Part shown: in pieces, positions 17,015-24,759 of the stretch | Layout of the letters: each line of letters opens with the position of its first letter | Position numbering within the stretch: the stretch's first letter is position 1 | From: Mycobacterium sp. UM_WGJ | GTDB taxonomy: Bacteria; Actinomycetota; Actinomycetes; Mycobacteriales; Mycobacteriaceae | DNA length: 64,000 nt | Direction of reading: 5' to 3' | Assembly: GCF_000455125.1 (NCBI RefSeq) | Contig: NZ_AUWR01000008.1 | Location: 186,001 to 250,000 of the forward strand | Position numbers and translations under genes: made by a program | The notes under the pieces: model-generated | What the model saw: only the letters and a program-made list of their open reading frames with translations | What the model was told of the DNA's origin: nothing | Databases searched by the model: none

Positions 17015-17776
17015 ATGAAGAAAATCATCTTCGGCGTTGCATTTTGTGGCGCTGCGCTGGCGTTCGCCGGTGCGGCCAACGCCGCCAACGACAACCAGTA
17101 CGACTTCCTCTACGGCTCAAGCGATGCGCTTATTCTCGGGCCGACCGGCATCGCGACACCGAGTGTCGGCTACATCAACAGCGCGGTGGACCGGTATCTC
17201 GATCCGCTGGGATACGACGGCACTCCCGCAACGACGTTGCCGCTGACCCTCCCCAACACCTGGGAATTCTTCCAGAGCGTCCCGGCGGGCCAGGCCGTCC
17301 TCGTCGACGCGATTCTTGCCGACTACGCCGCCGGCGAGATGGGCTGCGACGCTTCCGGCGTGTGCAGCGACCCGCTGACCATTTTCACCTACTCGCAGAG
17401 CAGCCTGGTCGCCGCCTATGCCCAGCAGGAACTCTCCGACGCCGGCGTGCCCACCGATGCCTTACGTTTCGTGATGCTCGGCGCCAACCCCGCCCCCGTC
17501 CCCACCGACCTCTACCCCACCGAAGTGTTCAACATCCAGGGCGATATCTACACGAATCCGCTGGGCCAAAGTTGGATAGACCTGCTGTTCGGTGGCACAA
17601 GTTGGCAGGACCTGCTGTACGGGCTACTAGTCCATAACGCCTACCTCGGATTGACGGCAGACCAGATCGACTCGGCCACCTCGGTCGTCGACGGGATGAC
17701 CACCTTCAACGAGATCCCAGCACTGGACACCGGCGAATTGTGGCAAGCGCTGTTCACTTCGTTCTTTGGCTTGTGA
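17015..17776 (+). CDS. Secreted PE-PPE-domain serine esterase (standalone)
   Basis: A 253-residue protein: a signal peptide MKKIIFGVAFCGAALAFAGAANA ending about residue 23, then a PE-PPE domain (PF08237-type), the alpha/beta-hydrolase-like domain normally found behind PE or PPE modules. Its nucleophile motif is FTYSQSSLVA (Y-S-Q-S, residues about 127-136). No PE or PPE N-terminus is present, so it should leave by the Sec route rather than by type VII secretion. ATG 17015 has GAGGGG 5 bases upstream; the extra 14 codons to 16973 lack support. A strong hairpin terminator follows. Confidence 0.85.
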   Translation: MKKIIFGVAFCGAALAFAGAANAANDNQYDFLYGSSDALILGPTGIATPSVGYINSAVDRYLDPLGYDGTPATTLPLTLPNTWEFFQSVPAGQAVLVDAILADYAAGEMGCDASGVCSDPLTIFTYSQSSLVAAYAQQELSDAGVPTDALRFVMLGANPAPVPTDLYPTEVFNIQGDIYTNPLGQSWIDLLFGGTSWQDLLYGLLVHNAYLGLTADQIDSATSVVDGMTTFNEIPALDTGELWQALFTSFFGL

Positions 17777-17787
17777 CGCCTAGGGGA

Positions 17788-17820
17788 GGAGTTGAGCCGG
17801 GCGGAACTCGGCTCAACTCC
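17788..17820 (+). terminator. Strong 11-bp hairpin after the PE-PPE esterase
   Basis: GGAGTTGAGCC (17788-17798) pairs perfectly with GGCTCAACTCC (17810-17820) across an 11-base loop, 11 bases past the stop codon. There is no T-tract, but the stem is long and stable. Confidence 0.7.
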
Positions 17821-17912
17821 CTCACCCGCGGAGCGTCAAGGATCAACCGAAGCCGCTGTCAAGCATCAGCCGAAACACCTCAACCGACGCCCGAAGCCAT
17901 ACACCTCTGAAG

Positions 17913-17986
17913 TAGGGCGGGCGGGGCTCGAACCCGCGACCAATGGATTATGAGTCCACGGCTCTAACCAACTGAGCTACCGCCCC
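17913..17986 (-). tRNA. tRNA with CAU anticodon (elongator tRNA-Met or tRNA-Ile2)
   Basis: A full cloverleaf reads on the minus strand: acceptor GGGGCGG with CCGCCCU (a terminal G-U pair), D arm GCUC/GAGC, anticodon stem GUGGA/UCCAU with loop CUCAUAA, variable loop UGGUC, T arm GCGGG/CCCGC and discriminator A. CCA is not encoded. The anticodon CAU fits either elongator Met or lysidine-modified Ile2. The UUGGUCG stretch after the anticodon stem resembles Ile2 tRNAs, so the identity is open. It is not an initiator (no C-A first pair, no GGG/CCC anticodon stem). Confidence 0.9.
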
Positions 17987-18202
17987 TGATACGCATGTGC
18001 GCGGGAACCATCGTGCCATGCCGCACCAGCGGCGTCTCCATGCACCGTGGCCCCCGATCCACGCCGTGACGATGTATCCGTCGACGACTTCGTCTCCCCT
18101 GCCTGTCCCGCTGATCGCGGACGCCTCCTGCCGATTGGCGTTGCGTCCCGGCCACAGGATCAGCACCGCCGGCCGACGTGACATCCGGCCGATCGACCTC
18201 CT

Positions 18203-18236
18203 TAATCATAGTATTATTGCAATATATGCATGATTA
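18203..18236. promoter_or_regulatory. Composite AT-rich palindrome over the start of the His-rich peptide gene
   Basis: A 34-bp dyad centred between 18219 and 18220: outer arms TAATCAT (18203-18209) and ATGATTA (18230-18236) and an inner perfect palindrome TATTGCAATA (18215-18224), with five unmatched bases on each side. It overlaps a -10-like TATTAT (18212-18217) and the predicted transcription start at 18226. Two concentric inverted repeats in an AT-rich island of GC-rich DNA are the usual form of operators for metal-sensing ArsR/SmtB- or Fur-type repressors. The regulator is not identified. Confidence 0.65.
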
Positions 18237-18405
18237 CGGTAGCGTCGCCGCCATGAACACGACAGCGCATCAGACCCACTCCCACAGCGAACACACCCAC
18301 GGCGCCGACTGCGGGCACGAGGCAATCCAGCACGGCGACCACGTGGACTACCTGCACGATGGTCACCGTCACGCCGCGCACGGTGACCACTACGACGAGC
18401 ACTGA
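18226..18405 (+). CDS. Small His-rich, probably metal-binding peptide
   Basis: A 59-residue peptide with about 14 histidines and one cysteine (motifs HTHGADCGHEA, HDGHRHAAHGDHYDEH). Similar short His-rich mycobacterial proteins are often mislabelled as zinc transporter permease; no membrane segment exists, and zinc, copper or nickel buffering is more likely. ATG 18226 is chosen because TATTAT at 18212-18217 lies 8 bases upstream, predicting a leaderless mRNA, and because the palindrome overlaps the start. ATG 18253 (50 residues) is the alternative; neither has a Shine-Dalgarno sequence. Confidence 0.75.
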   Translation: MHDYGSVAAMNTTAHQTHSHSEHTHGADCGHEAIQHGDHVDYLHDGHRHAAHGDHYDEH

Positions 18406-18474
18406 TCACTGACCAACCAGCAAGCGGCACAGGCGTGTCCGCAACGTGGGCAACCGACCGCACGCAACCGATGG

Positions 18475-18502
18475 GGAAGGCTCCGCAACAGCGGGGCCTT
18501 CC
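18475..18502. terminator. 12-bp hairpin between convergent His-rich and sigma-factor genes
   Basis: GGAAGGC-T-CCGC, loop AACA, then GCGG-G-GCCTTCC: 11 Watson-Crick pairs and one G-U pair with a tetraloop. It lies in the 121-bp gap between two converging genes and could end transcription from either side. No strong T-tract. Confidence 0.7.
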
Positions 18503-18526
18503 TCATCAGCAAGCGGGGAACGCTGG

Positions 18527-19414
18527 CTAAGTGCCGCTGTCCGGCTCTTCGGAAGGACGGGGCAGATCCATGCCGGCCAAGCGGACCGGGTCCGCGATCG
18601 ACACGATGCCCACCAGCCGACCATCTCGCACCGTGCACGCCATCAAGGCCAGCGGCCGGCCCGTCGGCCCCCAGCCCAAAATCCCGGGTTCGCCGTTGAC
18701 CAGGACACGACGCGCGGTGAAGCGCGCCCCCTGACCTCGACGGACGGCCTCCACCACCGCACTGGCCCCAGTGGTCACGCTCACCCCGCGCACCGTGTGC
18801 CGACGCCAGCTGACCTCGGGGTCGAGCACCCGCAGCAGCGCCTCGAAGTCCCCTCCTTGCGCGGCCGCCAGAAACGCATCCACGACCTGGCGCTGCGCAC
18901 GCCGATCCCCTGCCGGCGTCGGGACGTCCTGGACCTTGCGGCGAGCCCGGCTGGCCAACATCTTCGCGGCATCAGCCGATCTCCCCACGATCGGGCCGAT
19001 CTCGGCGAACGGCACCGCGAACATGTCGTGCAGCACGAACGCCAGCCGTTCGTCGGGGCGCAGCGACCCCAGCACCACCAGCAGCGCCAATCCGACTGAA
19101 TCCGACAGCACCGCCGCATCTTCGGGAGTGTCGCGGTCATCGGTCACGACGAGGTCGGGAAACTCCTGATCGATCGAGGCTTCGGGCCGCGCCGCACGCG
19201 ACCGCAGGGTGTCGATGCAGATCCGGCCGATCACCGTCGTCAACCACCCCGACAGGTTGTCGATCGCATCGACGTCCTGGCGAGCCAACCGCAGCCAGGC
19301 CTCCTGGACCGCATCTTCGGCGTCCGCCCCCGAGCCCAGCACTCGATACGCCAACGCCCGCAGGCGATGACGCTGCTGATCGAAGGCCTGTGCCAGCTGC
19401 GTCTCGGTCGTCAT
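18527..19414 (-). CDS. ECF sigma factor with SnoaL-like C-terminal domain (SigJ/ECF41-like)
   Basis: A 295-residue sigma factor: sigma-2 region at about 10-75 (RALAYRVLGSGADAEDAVQEAWLRL), sigma-4 region at about 110-165 (DERLAFVLHDMFAVPFAEIG with a helix-turn-helix ending in SRARRKV), and a C-terminal NTF2/SnoaL-like domain of about 120 residues starting at RQVVDAFLAAAQGGDFEALLRVLDPEV. In the ECF41-type family this domain controls the sigma factor directly and replaces an anti-sigma factor. The ending (IADPVRLAGMDLP) resembles the family's C-terminal N-P-D-K-L-type motif. It is divergent from a DoxX-like gene, a typical arrangement in which the sigma factor drives the neighbour. ATG 19414. 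Confidence 0.88.
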   Translation of the reverse strand: MTTETQLAQAFDQQRHRLRALAYRVLGSGADAEDAVQEAWLRLARQDVDAIDNLSGWLTTVIGRICIDTLRSRAARPEASIDQEFPDLVVTDDRDTPEDAAVLSDSVGLALLVVLGSLRPDERLAFVLHDMFAVPFAEIGPIVGRSADAAKMLASRARRKVQDVPTPAGDRRAQRQVVDAFLAAAQGGDFEALLRVLDPEVSWRRHTVRGVSVTTGASAVVEAVRRGQGARFTARRVLVNGEPGILGWGPTGRPLALMACTVRDGRLVGIVSIADPVRLAGMDLPRPSEEPDSGT

Positions 19415-19438
19415 CGGTTACCTCTCGAGGTGTCGGTC

Positions 19439-19455
19439 CGTCATAGGTAATGACG
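19439..19455. promoter_or_regulatory. Inverted repeat CGTCAT-N5-ATGACG between sigma factor and DoxX gene
   Basis: Arms 19439-19444 and 19450-19455 are perfect complements with a 5-base spacer, in the 85-bp divergent promoter. Each arm contains CGTC, the -10 core of ECF41-type promoters, one on each strand; TGTCGG at 19431-19436 resembles the matching -35 element, but the spacing to the arm on the same strand is too short. Its role as promoter or operator is therefore unsettled. Confidence 0.35.
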
Positions 19456-19499
19456 AACCGCACCCGACCGAGGTAACCACGAACACAAAGGAGCGCGCC

Positions 19500-19883
19500 A
19501 TCAACACCACGCTGTGGATCATCGCCTGCGTCGCCGCCGCCGCGTATGCCATCGGCGGCGCCACCCTGCTACTGCTGCCCCGGGCGCGGTACCGCGCATT
19601 GGGCGCGAATCAGCACTGGGTCGACGACTTCGCCGACGGCCACCTCAAGGCGATCGGAACGATCAAGCTGCTCGGCGCGATCGGCCTGATCCTGCCGGCA
19701 GCTGTCGGAGTGGCACCACTGCTGGCGCCCCTGGCCGCCACCGGTCTGATGCTGTTCATGGCGGGCGCGGCCACCACCAGGTTCCGCCGCAGCGAGTGGA
19801 TCGCCATGGCCGGCGACGTCATCTTCATCGCGATGTTCGCGTTCCTGGCCTGGGGCCGATTCGCGCTGCACCCGTTCGCCTGA
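19500..19883 (+). CDS. DoxX-like membrane protein, apparently starting at ATC
   Basis: A 127-residue four-helix membrane protein of the DoxX-like family (helices LWIIACVAAAAYAIGGATLL, LGAIGLILPAAVGV, LAPLAATGLMLFMAGA, DVIFIAMFAFLAW). The frame has no ATG, GTG or TTG from 19419 to 19598. An AAAGGAG Shine-Dalgarno at 19487-19493 is six bases before ATC 19500, giving the usual DoxX opening (M)NTTLWIIA. Starting at TTG 19599 instead would remove the first helix. So either AUC is used as start codon or an ATG has mutated or been misread. The partner sigma factor is divergent. The last 59 bases overlap the convergent methyltransferase gene. Confidence 0.8.
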   Translation: MNTTLWIIACVAAAAYAIGGATLLLLPRARYRALGANQHWVDDFADGHLKAIGTIKLLGAIGLILPAAVGVAPLLAPLAATGLMLFMAGAATTRFRRSEWIAMAGDVIFIAMFAFLAWGRFALHPFA

Positions 19884-20604
19884 ACCCACCGGGCACCAGC
19901 ATCGGCACCTGGCGGCGATACTGCCGGTATTCCTCGCCGAGCGCGGCCACCAGGTCTCGCTCCTCCAGCTGCACCGCGACCAGGATGAAGCACGTGGCCG
20001 CGACCGCGAACAACAGGTGACCGGCAGTCATGGTGGGCGTGGCCCAGAACGCGATCACGAACCCCACCATCAGCGGGTGGCGCACCACCCGGTACAGCGC
20101 GCGGGCGTGAAAACCGACATGGGAGTATGGCCGTTCCCGCCATGCGAGGTAGACCTGGCGCAGTCCGAACAGGTCCACGTGACTGATCATGAATGTCGAC
20201 GCCAGGGCTATCGCCCAGCCGATCCAGAACAGTCCCCACAGCACCGTGCGCTCCGCGGGCATCGTCAGATTCCAGACGGTTGTCGGGATCGGCCGCCACT
20301 GCCAATACAGCAGGACCAGAACCAGATTCGACGCTAGAACATAGGTGCTGCGTTCGATGCTCTCGGGCACCAATCGGGTCAACCACCGCTTGAATGCCGG
20401 GCGCGCCATCACGCTGTGCTGCACCGCGAACAGGGCCACCAGCGCGACATCGATGACAACCGCCCACCCGAGCGGCGCGGGCGGGCCGTGGTCGACGCTG
20501 CGCGGCACGACGAAGTTCCCGAGAAAGCCAACCAGATACAGGAAGACAGCGATGAAACCGAGATAGTTGAGTGCCCCGTAGGCCAGGGCGAGATAACGGG
20601 GCAT
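19825..20604 (-). CDS. mddA: Methanethiol S-methyltransferase (MddA)-like membrane methyltransferase
   Basis: A 259-residue integral membrane protein of the NnrU/isoprenylcysteine methyltransferase-like superfamily. Six to seven hydrophobic segments are seen; HSVMARPAFKRW and RHPLMVGFVIAFWATP are the conserved blocks, the latter (R-H-P-L/x-x-G) binding S-adenosylmethionine. MddA methylates methanethiol to dimethyl sulphide; the specificity here is assigned from family resemblance only. ATG 20604 has GGGAGGG close upstream; the open frame to 20664 is not needed. Its 3' end overlaps the DoxX gene tail to tail by 59 bases. Confidence 0.75.
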   Translation of the reverse strand: MPRYLALAYGALNYLGFIAVFLYLVGFLGNFVVPRSVDHGPPAPLGWAVVIDVALVALFAVQHSVMARPAFKRWLTRLVPESIERSTYVLASNLVLVLLYWQWRPIPTTVWNLTMPAERTVLWGLFWIGWAIALASTFMISHVDLFGLRQVYLAWRERPYSHVGFHARALYRVVRHPLMVGFVIAFWATPTMTAGHLLFAVAATCFILVAVQLEERDLVAALGEEYRQYRRQVPMLVPGGFRRTGAARIGPRPGTRTSR

Positions 20605-20718
20605 GGCGCCCTCCCGAGTTTGCCGACGCCGCCATCGTAGTCCCCCGAACCCGCAGGTCACCATAGGTTTCGTCGGGCAAGTGACCGACCGTTAGCAAGG
20701 TCGGCTTACTATCCCAGG

Positions 20719-21582
20719 ATGACCGCGGAAACCTTCGTCACCCACGCGCCCGGCGACGTCCGGATCATCGCCGACCGGCACGGTGACCCCGACGCGCGCG
20801 CCGTGGTGTTCCTGCACGGCGGCGGTCAGACCCGCCGATCCTGGGGGCGGGCGGCCGCGGCGGTGGCCGAGCGCGGCTGGCAGGCGGTCACCGTCGACCT
20901 GCGCGGCCACGGCGAGTCGGATTGGGCACGCGAGGGCGACTACCGGTTGGTCAGCTTCGCCGCCGACGTTCACCAGGTGCTGCGCACCCTGCCGCCGGAC
21001 CCGGTGCTGGTCGGCGCCTCGCTGGGCGGATGCACCGCGATGCTGCTCGGCGGCGAACTGGCGCCGGGCGCGGCCAGTGCGGTGGTCCTGGTCGACATCG
21101 TGCCCAACATGGACGCCTCAGGCGCGCAGCGCGTACAGGCGTTCATGGCCGAGAACATGGAGTCCGGCTTCGACTCTCTCGACGAGGTCGCCGACGCGAT
21201 CGCCGCCTACAATCCGCACCGGCCCCGCCCCGCCGACCTCAATGGGCTCACTACCAACCTGCGCCGGCGCGGCGACCGCTGGTACTGGCACTGGGACCCG
21301 CAGTTCATCAGCGGCCCCGAGCACCAGGGACCGATGGAGATCCACGATGTCGAGCGGCTCAACGCCGCGGTGCAGACCATTCTCGACGGCGGCGTGCCGA
21401 TGCTGCTCGTCCGCGGCCAGCTCAGCGACCTGGTCAGCGCCGCCAACGCCGAGGAGTTCCTAGCCCGGTTCCCGCAGGTGGAGTTCGTCGACGTTGCCGG
21501 GGCCGGTCACATGGTCGCCGGAGATCGCAACGACATCTTCGCCGACGCCATCCTGGCCTTCTTGGCGCAGCACTCCGCCTGA
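20719..21582 (+). CDS. Alpha/beta hydrolase (epoxide-hydrolase/haloperoxidase-like)
   Basis: A 287-residue alpha/beta hydrolase: oxyanion-hole motif FLHGGGQTRRSW, DLRGHGESDW, nucleophile elbow VGASLGGCT (G-A-S-L-G), acid in LLVRGQLSDLV and catalytic His in GAGHMVAGD near the end. Serine-type chemistry on esters or lactones is expected; the substrate is unknown. TACTAT at 20707-20712 lies six bases before the ATG, predicting a leaderless mRNA. It converges with the next gene, the two stops being only two bases apart. Confidence 0.88.
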   Translation: MTAETFVTHAPGDVRIIADRHGDPDARAVVFLHGGGQTRRSWGRAAAAVAERGWQAVTVDLRGHGESDWAREGDYRLVSFAADVHQVLRTLPPDPVLVGASLGGCTAMLLGGELAPGAASAVVLVDIVPNMDASGAQRVQAFMAENMESGFDSLDEVADAIAAYNPHRPRPADLNGLTTNLRRRGDRWYWHWDPQFISGPEHQGPMEIHDVERLNAAVQTILDGGVPMLLVRGQLSDLVSAANAEEFLARFPQVEFVDVAGAGHMVAGDRNDIFADAILAFLAQHSA

Positions 21583-21584
21583 AC

Positions 21585-22403
21585 TCAGCCGAACACGGTC
21601 TGGCCGTCTGCGTCCAGCAGATAGCGCTCGGTGCCGTCGGCAACCCGCGGTGCGTCGGCGGCCAGTGACACCGCAATCTTGTTGCCGGCGTTGCGCATCA
21701 CATCCAACGTCAGCTCGACGGCCTGCTCATCGGTGAAGTGCCGGCGCACCCCGGCGGCCACCTCTGCGTCGATATGCGCCGGTGTCCAGACCAGCGCGTC
21801 GACGTAGCGCAGCGCCACCTTCTGCGCCTCGCTGAGTAGCCGGGACTGCTCGAAACGTTCGATGTCGTCATAGAGCGACTCGGATCCGCCGGCATTCAGG
21901 GCGGTCGTCTCTCGCAGCGACTTGCACAGCCGGCAGTTGTGCTGGGCCGCTCCACGCAGCCGCACCACCTCAGAGGTCACCGGATCCAAGGACCGCAATC
22001 GGGCGACGGCGGGCATGAACCCGTTGAACAACGCGTCGGCCGGGTGGCCTGAGTTATCCCAGACGATCACGTCCGGCCATGACACCTCGACGCCGACGGC
22101 GTCCAGCCCGGCACGCACCCGGGGCACGAAGTCACCGATGTACATCTGCACGACGGCGTCGAAGGCCTTGTCCCCCAGCGCCTCCCGCAGCCGATCCCGC
22201 TGGGCATCGGAGATCATGGAGACGTCCACACAGAACTGTTCGGCGAATTCGGTCACCGCCGGATCGGCATCGGACGCCTCGGCGCTCACCTCGGCCGGCA
22301 GCGGCGACAGGCCCAGCGTCCGCCCGCACACCTGGCGGACCAGGGCGCCCAGCCGGCCACCCGAGCACGCCACCAATCGGTTCAGCTCACCGAGTATCTC
22401 CAT
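21585..22403 (-). CDS. Carboxymuconolactone decarboxylase/AhpD-like protein with CxxC
   Basis: A 272-residue helical protein. The second half is the AhpD-like unit, with redox motif [12 protein letters not shown] (C-x-x-C, residues about 176-179) and the helix [15 protein letters not shown]. The first half (about 130 residues) is a diverged helical region. It probably has alkylhydroperoxidase-type activity or an unknown redox role. The minus-strand hexamer TAAACT (22416-22411) lies exactly 7 bases before ATG 22403, predicting a leaderless mRNA; this fixes the start, although the frame is open to 22463. Divergent from the quinone-oxidoreductase-like gene. Confidence 0.8.
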   Translation of the reverse strand: MEILGELNRLVACSGGRLGALVRQVCGRTLGLSPLPAEVSAEASDADPAVTEFAEQFCVDVSMISDAQRDRLREALGDKAFDAVVQMYIGDFVPRVRAGLDAVGVEVSWPDVIVWDNSGHPADALFNGFMPAVARLRSLDPVTSEVVRLRGAAQHNCRLCKSLRETTALNAGGSESLYDDIERFEQSRLLSEAQKVALRYVDALVWTPAHIDAEVAAGVRRHFTDEQAVELTLDVMRNAGNKIAVSLAADAPRVADGTERYLLDADGQTVFG

Positions 22404-22410
22404 CTCGCTG

Positions 22411-22433
22411 AGTTTATGCCGCCCACATAGGGT
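22411..22433. promoter_or_regulatory. Back-to-back -10 elements of two divergent leaderless genes
   Basis: TAAACT on the minus strand (22416-22411) and TAGGGT on the plus strand (22428-22433) each lie exactly 7 bases before the start codons at 22403 and 22441. The 37-bp gap therefore holds two overlapping promoters with no room for leaders; the two RNA polymerases must compete. Confidence 0.55.
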
Positions 22434-22440
22434 GAAACCC

Positions 22441-23445
22441 ATGCGCGTCGTCGTCATCACCAAAACCGGTCCTCCGTCAGTGCTGCAGGTGCAGGACCGG
22501 CCCGACCCGCCGCCGCCCGCCAGCGGACAGGTACGGATCGGGGTGCGAGCCGCGGGGGTGAACTTCGCCGATCACCTCGCCCGGGTCGGGCTGTATCCCG
22601 ATGCGCCGAAGCTGCCCGCCGTGGTCGGTTACGAGGTCGCGGGGACCATCGAGGCCGTCGGTGACGGTGTCGACCCGGCCCGCATCGGTGAGCGAGTGTT
22701 GGCCGGCACCCGGTTCGGCGGCTACGCCGAGATCGTCAACGCCAACGCCGACGACACGGTCACCCTGCCGCCGGCGATGAGCTTCGAGGAGGGCGCAGCC
22801 ATACCGGTGAACTACGCGACGGCCTGGGCGGCACTGCACGGCTACGGGTCGCTGCAGGCCGGCGAGCGGGTGTTGGTGCACGCCGCGGCCGGCGGCGTCG
22901 GCATCGCGGCGATCCAGTTGGCAAAGGCCGCCGGTGCCGTCGTGCACGGCACCGCGTCACCGGGCAAGCACGCCCAACTCGATGCCCTGGGCATCGACCG
23001 CGCGATCGACTACCGCCGCAAAGGCTGGTGGGACGGTCTGCCGCCGTATGACATCGTGCTCGACGGGCTCGGCGGCACCTCGCTGCGGCGCTCGCTGACG
23101 TTGTTGCGTCCCGGCGGACGCCTTGTCGCCTACGGTCTTTCGTCATTGCAGCAGGGCGAGAAGCGGTCGCTGCTGCGGGCGGCGCCGCAGGCGCTGGCCA
23201 TGCTGCGCGGCTTCAGCCTGATCACGCAGATGGAGCAGTCCAAGACCGTTATCGGCCTGAACATGCTGCGACTGTGGGACGACCGCGGCACGCTCGGACC
23301 CTGGATCGCCCCGCTCTCCGAGGCGCTGGCAGACGGGACCGCGGCCCCGGTGGTGCATGCGGCGGTGCCATTCGCGGACGCACCAGAGGCCCACCGCATT
23401 CTGGCCGCGCGGGAAAACGTCGGAAAGGTGGTGCTGGTGCCCTGA
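22441..23445 (+). CDS. Zinc-independent MDR-family quinone oxidoreductase (VAT-1-like)
   Basis: A 334-residue medium-chain dehydrogenase/reductase. The N-terminal catalytic domain ([17 protein letters not shown]) lacks the zinc-binding cysteines, as in quinone oxidoreductases; the NADPH-binding loop is [16 protein letters not shown] (A-A-x-G-G-V-G, residues about 144-152). The insertion [20 protein letters not shown] is characteristic of the VAT-1-like branch. It likely reduces quinones or enones with NADPH. The ATG at 22441 follows TAGGGT by 7 bases (leaderless); the open frame from 21922 is antisense to the preceding gene. Confidence 0.88.
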   Translation: MRVVVITKTGPPSVLQVQDRPDPPPPASGQVRIGVRAAGVNFADHLARVGLYPDAPKLPAVVGYEVAGTIEAVGDGVDPARIGERVLAGTRFGGYAEIVNANADDTVTLPPAMSFEEGAAIPVNYATAWAALHGYGSLQAGERVLVHAAAGGVGIAAIQLAKAAGAVVHGTASPGKHAQLDALGIDRAIDYRRKGWWDGLPPYDIVLDGLGGTSLRRSLTLLRPGGRLVAYGLSSLQQGEKRSLLRAAPQALAMLRGFSLITQMEQSKTVIGLNMLRLWDDRGTLGPWIAPLSEALADGTAAPVVHAAVPFADAPEAHRILAARENVGKVVLVP

Positions 23446-23477
23446 GGGCGGTACGCCGGCTCACCGGTCGCCGCTGG

Positions 23478-24689
23478 CTATCCCGCGGTGGGTGGCCTCG
23501 GCATCCGAAATCGGCGGTCCCGCATCCGGAACACCGGGGTTGCGTGGTTGCGGGCGGCCGAGCGCCCCATCGGCCCCATCATTCCCATTGGGGCGTGGTT
23601 TCCGGTGGCTCGCAGCGGGCTGGCGGGTTCCGCAGCCAACCCAGGGAGACCTCCCAGCCGGGATGCACCGCCGGCGGGATCGGCGGAGTCGATCATCTGA
23701 ACCGCTGTGAACCAGCGCTGCGGCACCGTCAACTTCCCCACCGGTGCCGATCGGCCGGTGCTCGCCAGCACCGCGTTGGGGAACTGCGGCGATCCGGGCG
23801 GACCGTCGGGAACGGCCGGGTTGGGCAACGCGGTTCCTGCGGCCGCTTTTGCCTGCGCATTCAGAATCGCCACAGCGAAGATGCCCTGCGACCCGGTGGT
23901 GAACACCACTTGTTGAGCGACCCCGAGCACCCCCAACGTGGGTCCCAGCACCGCAAGCTCGGCGACTATCGGCCACGTCTGTGGCGACGAGGCCGCCGCA
24001 AGACCCGCGTGCGCTGGCTGTGTGGAGGTAGCGGCCAGGAGTTGGGGGGACTCCAGCACGCCAGTCAGCGGCTTAAGTACCGATAGTTGCGGCTGCCCGG
24101 TGACAGCGTCGGCTGCCGCACGCGCCGCCGCGGCGTGTTGAGCGAATTGCCCGCCCGCGTTGGTTGTCTCCGGCGGCCGCTGAAACGGTGTGAGCGCGTG
24201 AGCCTGCGCCGAAGCCGCGGCGTAGCCATACATAGCGGAGGCGTCTTGAGCCCACATCTCGGCGTAGACGGCCTCGGTGGCAGCAATCGCCGCCACATTC
24301 TGCCCAAAGAAATTGGTGGCCACCAGCATCAACAACTGGGCCCGGTTGGCTGCTACCGCGGTCGGCGGTACGGTCGCCGCGAAGGCAGTCTCGTACGCGC
24401 CCGCCACCGCTCGGATCTGGGCCGCCGTCGCTTCGACTTGCGCCGCCGTGGCCGAAGCCCACGCGACGTATCGTGTGGCTGCCGCCACCATCGCTTGGGT
24501 GGCAGGACCCGACCACGCCTGGCCCTGCAGGCTCGAGATCGTCTCGGTGTAACCGGCGGCGAGTGAGTCCAGTTCTCTCCCGGTGGCGTCCCAAGCCACG
24601 GCAGCCGCCATCATCGGCCCCGAACCCGGACCGGAATACATTCGGGTCGAATTGATTTCGGGAGGCAGAGCGCCGAAGTCAAACACCAC
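23478..24689 (-). CDS. PPE family protein, PPE-SVP type (first of two tandem paralogues)
   Basis: A 403-residue PPE protein. The PPE domain (residues 1-180) opens with [21 protein letters not shown] and contains the W-x-G turn ([11 protein letters not shown]). The C-terminal region has the SVP-type signature [10 protein letters not shown] (usual GxxSVPxxW) and ends with a Met/Arg-rich tail. PPE proteins are exported by ESX systems as heterodimers with PE partners, but no PE gene is adjacent. It sits 70 bases downstream of a paralogue on the same strand. Start GTG 24689 (GTG 24686 is also possible). Confidence 0.93.
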   Translation of the reverse strand: MVFDFGALPPEINSTRMYSGPGSGPMMAAAVAWDATGRELDSLAAGYTETISSLQGQAWSGPATQAMVAAATRYVAWASATAAQVEATAAQIRAVAGAYETAFAATVPPTAVAANRAQLLMLVATNFFGQNVAAIAATEAVYAEMWAQDASAMYGYAAASAQAHALTPFQRPPETTNAGGQFAQHAAAARAAADAVTGQPQLSVLKPLTGVLESPQLLAATSTQPAHAGLAAASSPQTWPIVAELAVLGPTLGVLGVAQQVVFTTGSQGIFAVAILNAQAKAAAGTALPNPAVPDGPPGSPQFPNAVLASTGRSAPVGKLTVPQRWFTAVQMIDSADPAGGASRLGGLPGLAAEPASPLRATGNHAPMGMMGPMGRSAARNHATPVFRMRDRRFRMPRPPTAG

Positions 24690-24759
24690 AGATCCTGCCG
24701 CTGCGGCAGCGGATCACTTGAAACGCTTCGCGGAAACTCCCGCGGCGCACCAACATCAG

